Shown here: positions 60,083-64,000 of the stretch, piece after piece
How the letters are laid out: each line of letters opens with the position of its first letter
Position numbering within the stretch: position 1 is the stretch's first letter
NCBI RefSeq assembly: GCF_023284045.1
Contig: NZ_JAKIKQ010000004.1
Coordinates: 62,001 to 126,000 of the forward strand
From: Shewanella kaireitica
Lineage (GTDB): Bacteria; Pseudomonadota; Gammaproteobacteria; Enterobacterales; Shewanellaceae
DNA: 64,000 bases
Direction of reading: 5' to 3'
Program-made: the position numbers and the translations under genes
Notes under the pieces: model-generated
What the model was told of the DNA's origin: nothing
Databases searched by the model: none
Seen by the model: only the letters and a program-made list of their open reading frames with translations

Positions 60083-60271
60083 CTACCAGTTACGAATATT
60101 CTGGTCGGCAGTAAGCCAAAGTAAGAAACCTAAGGCGAGTATAATCGTTAAGCTAATACCGACGATATAGAGAAAGCCTTTTCTTCCTTGTTTAAGAGGG
60201 ATGCCGTTGTAGTTGAGAAATAGTGCCCATGCGAGAGAGAGTAACAGTGGAAGAAAAAACAGCTTTGCCAT
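60083..60271 (-). CDS. small two-TM membrane protein
   Basis: 62 residues, hypothetical. Two hydrophobic helices (about 3-20 and 34-55) are linked by a basic stretch (PLKQGRKGF). The ATG at 60271 has a GAGG SD nine bases upstream on the minus strand, which decides against the two upstream ATGs. It is convergent with the RTX gene and downstream of nothing on its own strand except the symporter terminator region. It looks expressed, but I recognise no family and there is no functional clue beyond position. Confidence 0.6.
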   Translation of the reverse strand: MAKLFFLPLLLSLAWALFLNYNGIPLKQGRKGFLYIVGISLTIILALGFLLWLTADQNIRNW

Positions 60272-60325
60272 ACTTAACATCCTCAATATTAGTCGCGTAG
60301 CGATATGATTTGAAAGTATATAATA

Positions 60326-60350
60326 AAAAGGCCGCGATAGCGGCCTTTTA
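60326..60350 (-). terminator. terminator of the symporter gene
   Basis: AAAAGGCCGC-GATA-GCGGCCTTTT, a perfect 10-bp stem with A and T ends. It lies 16 bp after the symporter stop on the minus strand. Confidence 0.88.
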
Positions 60351-60365
60351 TTGGGACTGAAATGT

Positions 60366-61616
60366 CTAGCTGGCTACGGAAGCGGGCTTTGGGTTGTCAT
60401 CTGCATAGAATTGTTGTTGATCTAACTGGCCTTCAGACTTACCAATAACAACCGCAGTCATCATATCGCCGGTGACGTTAGTCGCAGTACGGATCATATC
60501 GATGATACGATCGATGGCGGCAATAAATGCAATCCCCTCAAGTGGCAATCCAACAACACCTAATGTTACCGTGAGCATAACCATTGCACTTCCTGGCACG
60601 CCTGCAGTGCCTACTGAGGCTACCGTTGCGGTTACGGCAATTAGCATGTAGTCAGTCATATCGAGTGGGATACCATAGATTTGAGCGATAAAAATAGCGG
60701 CTATTGCAGGGTAAATACCACCACAGCCATCCATATTCATCGTCGCACCAAGTGGTAGTACAAATGAGCTGTAACGTTTAGACACTCCCATTGATTCTGT
60801 GCAGCGAGTACTGGCTGGCAAAGTACCAAAACTTGATGCAGTCGTGAATGCAACAATTTGTGCAGGTATTGCTTTTCTAAAGAATTGAACTGGGCTTAAT
60901 TTGGCCACAAACTTCACTAACCCACCGTAGACGAAAATAATGTGGATTAATGCAGCAAGATAAATAGCACCAATAAATTTACCCAATGGTAGCAGCATCG
61001 ATAAACCATATTCACCAACAACCCACGCCATTAGACCGAATACACCTATAGGAGTTAGTTGCAACACCATACGAGTAAGCTGGAACATCACTTCGGCACC
61101 TGCTTCAAGCGTTTTCTTCAGTGGTTCAGCTTTTTCACCAACTTTATTGATAGCAATACCAATCAATGCCGCAAATACGATAATCTGCAGTACTTTTCCT
61201 TCGGCGAGTGAGGCGAATGGATTCACAGGCACCATGTTAAGTAGTACTTGAGCAAAACCCGGAACATGACGTTCGCTCACTTCGCTTGCCACAAGCTCGG
61301 TGGTACCGCCCATATCAATTAAAGAGCCGATCGTTAAGCCAATGAGCGATGCAATCGTACCTGTCAGCATAAACATGCCTAGCGTCTTAAAGCTTAATCG
61401 TTTCAGATTTGCCTGTGAGCCTAAAGAGGTGATGCTCACTACAATGGCGCAGAATATAAGCGGTGCAACCAGCATTTTAATAGCGCTGATAAATAGATCG
61501 CCAAGCGGCTTTAATACCGTTGCGGATTCACCAAAGATAACGCCAACAGTGGCGCCAAGCACAAAGGCTGCTAATACCTTTTGCCAAAAAGGGATGTTTT
61601 TAATCGTTTGCCACAT
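60366..61616 (-). CDS. dicarboxylate/amino acid:cation symporter (DAACS family)
   Basis: 416-residue secondary transporter of the DctA/GltP superfamily, about eight TM helices plus two re-entrant hairpins. Signature segments: ASSFGTLPAST (HP1, serine-rich), NMDGCGGIYPAI (TM7), GVPGSAMVMLTVTL (HP2), and DRIIDMIRTATNVTGD near residue 370, where the Asp and Arg bind an acidic amino acid or dicarboxylate. The NMDGT of most members reads NMDGC here. The ATG at 61616 is preferred to a TTG two codons upstream. It transports C4-dicarboxylates, glutamate or aspartate, not decidable here. Confidence 0.92.
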   Translation of the reverse strand: MWQTIKNIPFWQKVLAAFVLGATVGVIFGESATVLKPLGDLFISAIKMLVAPLIFCAIVVSITSLGSQANLKRLSFKTLGMFMLTGTIASLIGLTIGSLIDMGGTTELVASEVSERHVPGFAQVLLNMVPVNPFASLAEGKVLQIIVFAALIGIAINKVGEKAEPLKKTLEAGAEVMFQLTRMVLQLTPIGVFGLMAWVVGEYGLSMLLPLGKFIGAIYLAALIHIIFVYGGLVKFVAKLSPVQFFRKAIPAQIVAFTTASSFGTLPASTRCTESMGVSKRYSSFVLPLGATMNMDGCGGIYPAIAAIFIAQIYGIPLDMTDYMLIAVTATVASVGTAGVPGSAMVMLTVTLGVVGLPLEGIAFIAAIDRIIDMIRTATNVTGDMMTAVVIGKSEGQLDQQQFYADDNPKPASVAS

Positions 61617-62074
61617 TATCAATATTCCAAATATTCTATTTTTATAGTTTAAGTGACAGAGTTATCACTTAATTTATTACAATTTCGAGTTGGGAAAATC
61701 CTGCCTTCACATAGCGAAGGAGTATATATTGGCATTCTATAGAGAGAGTGCCTTGCACCACAAACCGATTTAGTTATAACTTATTGTGATATGCAAGTTT
61801 GTTTTAATTATATTAACAGTTTACATGTAAGTAACATGACTGGTAATTACTTTTAATGCTATAAAAACACAATAGATTTGATGACTTAACTAGGAGTCAT
61901 GAGAGCTAAAGCTGAAACGCATGGAAATGGTATGTTGATTATTGTGGTTGATTTTCGGTATAAGCGGAGTTTTAGGCAGATTAGTCCTCACTGGTTGTTT
62001 TAAGCTGAGTGAGTAATACTAGAGCCATGTGCAGACGTTAAAGCAATATCGCATTCAAGCGAAGGAGATAACAA
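61617..62074. other. 458-bp intergenic region between the symporter and M16 peptidase genes
   Basis: Divergent promoter region, AT-rich. Two small hairpins are visible: AAGTGA/TCACTT near 61650-61670 and CCTTC/GAAGG near 61713-61730. TTACATGTAA (near 61821) is a 10-bp palindrome. No gene seen. Confidence 0.45.
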
Positions 62075-64000
62075 TTGAAAAAATGGATGTTAGCGGCGGC
62101 CGTGAGCGCCGCGTTATTTGGATGTGCGGGTCAACAAGAGGTGAAATCCACTTTACCTGCAGGAGTTAAATTACTAGAGAGCGTAAGTTTTTCCGGCCAG
62201 GAAGTAGGGATCCCTTACCGTAAATATCAATTAGCCAACGGATTAACCGTTATATTACATGAAGACCATTCCGATCCGCTGGTGCATGTTGATGTAACCT
62301 ATCACGTCGGTTCAGGACGTGAATTGGAAGGTCGCAGCGGTTTTGCACACTTGTTCGAACACATGATGTTCCAAGGCTCACAACATGTTGGTGATGAACA
62401 ACATTTTAAGATGGTTACCGAAGCGGGTGGCACCTTAAACGGCACCACAAATACCGACAGAACCAATTATTTTGAAACTGTACCGAATAATCAATTAGAG
62501 AAAATGCTCTGGCTTGAGTCGGATCGAATGGGCTTTTTCTTACCAGCGCTAACCGAAGATAAGTTTGAAGTACAGCGTGAGACGGTTAAAAACGAACGCG
62601 CACAGCGTATCGACAACCGTCCTTACGGCAGAATGGGTGAACGTTTCAATCAAGCATTCTATCCCCAAGGTCATCCTTATTCTTGGCCTGTCATCGGTTG
62701 GCCTGAAGATTTAGACCGAGCAGATGTTGAAGACGTTAAACACTTTTTCCAACGTTGGTATGGGCCTAATAATGCCACACTAACGATTGGTGGTGATTTT
62801 GATGAAATGCAAACGCTCGCTTGGGTAAACAAGTATTTTGGTGAAATCCCAGCAGGTCCTGCGGTTGCTGAACCAACGAAGTCTTTAGTGACTTTGGATG
62901 AAGATCGTTATCTATCAATGGAAGATCGTGTTCACTTGCCACTGATCCGCATGGGCATGCCGACTGTTTATGCCCGTCATGAAGATGAACCTGCATTAGA
63001 TCTACTGTCTAATATTCTTGGTGGTGGTAAAACATCAATTTTCTATAAGAACTTGGTCAAAGACGGTTTTGCAGTGCAGGCTGGTGTTAGCCATCCTTGT
63101 CAGGAGCTTGCTTGTCAGTTCTCTTTGTACGCATTAGCGAATCCTGCTAAAGGCGGGAATTTGGACGCCATTGAGAAAATCATGCGCGACTCGATAACTG
63201 AGTTTGAACAGCGTGGCGTGAATGATGAGGATCTGGAAAAAGTTAAAGTTAACTTTGAAGCTGCCACTATTTTTGGTTTGCAAAGCGTGCAGGTTAAAGT
63301 ATCCAGCCTGGCATTTAACGAAACATTTTCGGGTAATCCCAACATGATTGGGTCTGATTTGGCTCGTTATGCCAACGTCACCAAAGAAGATGTGATGCGC
63401 GTGTTTAATCAATATATTAAAGGCAAGCCTATGGTGGTAATGAGTGTTGTACCACAAGGTCAGAAGCAGTTAATCGCTAAAGCAGATAATTTTGTTGCGC
63501 CAACTGAAAAAGTCGCTGCCGTGGCCGTGCAAGATTTAAACGTTAAACCGCAAATTACCTCTAAGTTTGATCGTAATGTGGTACCGCCTGTTGGCGCTGC
63601 ACCGGTATTGAAAATCCCAACGCTATGGCAAGGTAAGTTAGCTAATGACATTGAAGTAATCGGTACTGAAACCAATGAAACTCCAACGGTTGAAGTCGTT
63701 GTATACCTCAATGGTGGTCATCGAATACTTGATGTGCAGCAAGCTGGTTTAGCATCAATCACAGCATCAATGATGAATGAGTCAAGCCTTAATCGCAGTG
63801 CAGAAGAGCTTACCCAAGCACTAGAGATGCTTGGCAGTAATGTCAGCTTTGGCGCGAGTAGCTATCAAAGTCATCTAAAGATCTCTGCTTTGACTGAAAA
63901 TCTTGATGCAACAATGAAAATTGTACAAGAGAAGCTGTTTGAACCAGCCTTTAAACAAGCTGATTTCGACAGGGTTAAGCAACAGCTGCTACAGAATCTT
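62075..64000 (+). CDS. M16 (pitrilysin/insulinase) family zinc metallopeptidase, lipoprotein, 3' truncated
   Basis: The gene runs off the window: 642 codons are open to the last base. The start is TTG at 62075, seven bases after a strong GAAGGAG SD. The N-terminus (MKKWMLAAAVSAALFGC) has a lipobox with C17, so it is a periplasmic or outer-membrane lipoprotein. The inverted zinc motif HxxEH is H92-L-F-E95-H96, and the distal Glu is in the NERAQR region near residue 175. Domain order: active M16 domain (about 50-250), a second M16 C-terminal half (about 255-460), then a repeat of the fold whose zinc motif I do not see. Members of this type have about 900 residues. Confidence 0.9.
   Translation, partial: MKKWMLAAAVSAALFGCAGQQEVKSTLPAGVKLLESVSFSGQEVGIPYRKYQLANGLTVILHEDHSDPLVHVDVTYHVGSGRELEGRSGFAHLFEHMMFQGSQHVGDEQHFKMVTEAGGTLNGTTNTDRTNYFETVPNNQLEKMLWLESDRMGFFLPALTEDKFEVQRETVKNERAQRIDNRPYGRMGERFNQAFYPQGHPYSWPVIGWPEDLDRADVEDVKHFFQRWYGPNNATLTIGGDFDEMQTLAWVNKYFGEIPAGPAVAEPTKSLVTLDEDRYLSMEDRVHLPLIRMGMPTVYARHEDEPALDLLSNILGGGKTSIFYKNLVKDGFAVQAGVSHPCQELACQFSLYALANPAKGGNLDAIEKIMRDSITEFEQRGVNDEDLEKVKVNFEAATIFGLQSVQVKVSSLAFNETFSGNPNMIGSDLARYANVTKEDVMRVFNQYIKGKPMVVMSVVPQGQKQLIAKADNFVAPTEKVAAVAVQDLNVKPQITSKFDRNVVPPVGAAPVLKIPTLWQGKLANDIEVIGTETNETPTVEVVVYLNGGHRILDVQQAGLASITASMMNESSLNRSAEELTQALEMLGSNVSFGASSYQSHLKISALTENLDATMKIVQEKLFEPAFKQADFDRVKQQLLQNL

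Overview
The window reads as chromosomal DNA of a marine gammaproteobacterium, most likely Shewanella or a close relative (order Alteromonadales). The evidence is gene order: glyA-nrdR-ribD-ribE-ribB-ribH-nusB-thiL-pgpA, then barA/rlmD-relA-mazG-pyrG-eno-ftsB-ispD-ispF-truD-surE-pcm-nlpD-rpoS/mutS/recA-alaS-csrA-tRNA(Ser/Arg). The Na+ pumping oxaloacetate decarboxylase (oadGAB) and the general sequence style fit the same group. The species assignment is inference.

Layout. 1-971: C-terminal part of an outer-membrane-like protein. 1.3-8.9 kb: one-carbon metabolism, NrdR, riboflavin synthesis (RibB carries a degenerate GTP cyclohydrolase II half, the RibBX type), NusB, thiamine and phospholipid enzymes. 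8.9-16.3 kb: recN under two LexA boxes, an AEC transporter divergent from a LysR regulator, a YjaG/DUF416 protein overlapping the end of the hybrid kinase gene barA. 16.4-30.4 kb: a long co-oriented housekeeping block ending in nlpD-rpoS. 30.4-38 kb: mutS divergent from recA (LexA box inside the promoter), alaS and csrA. No recX lies between recA and alaS. 38.2-39 kb: a six-gene tRNA operon (Ser, five Arg, Ser), one Arg copy having a rewritten acceptor stem.

39-60 kb is the accessory half. A roughly 380-bp MITE-like element with terminal inverted repeats and a TAA duplication lies at 39.2-39.6 kb. It is followed by a periplasmic sulfatase with an Ala-type maturation motif. Next is a complete MoxR-DUF58-DUF4381-VWA-VWA/TPR-BatD (Bat) operon, then oadGAB behind a perfect 11-bp inverted repeat. 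The last unit is a three-gene type I secretion locus (ABC exporter, HlyD-type adaptor, 1762-residue protein). The large protein is about 78% RTX calcium-binding nonapeptides, with a non-RTX beta-rich insert near the N-terminus and no enzyme domain that I recognise. This locus is the best candidate for an undescribed system.

60-64 kb: a small membrane protein, a DAACS-family symporter, and the 5' part of a lipoprotein M16 zinc peptidase that runs off the window.

Links between genes: BarA acts upstream of CsrA (through UvrY, not in this window). RelA, RpoS and the stringent-type tRNA promoter belong to stress and growth control. RecN and RecA share LexA control. SurE-Pcm-NlpD-RpoS is the classic stationary-phase cluster. 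No CRISPR array, prophage or intact insertion sequence was seen.
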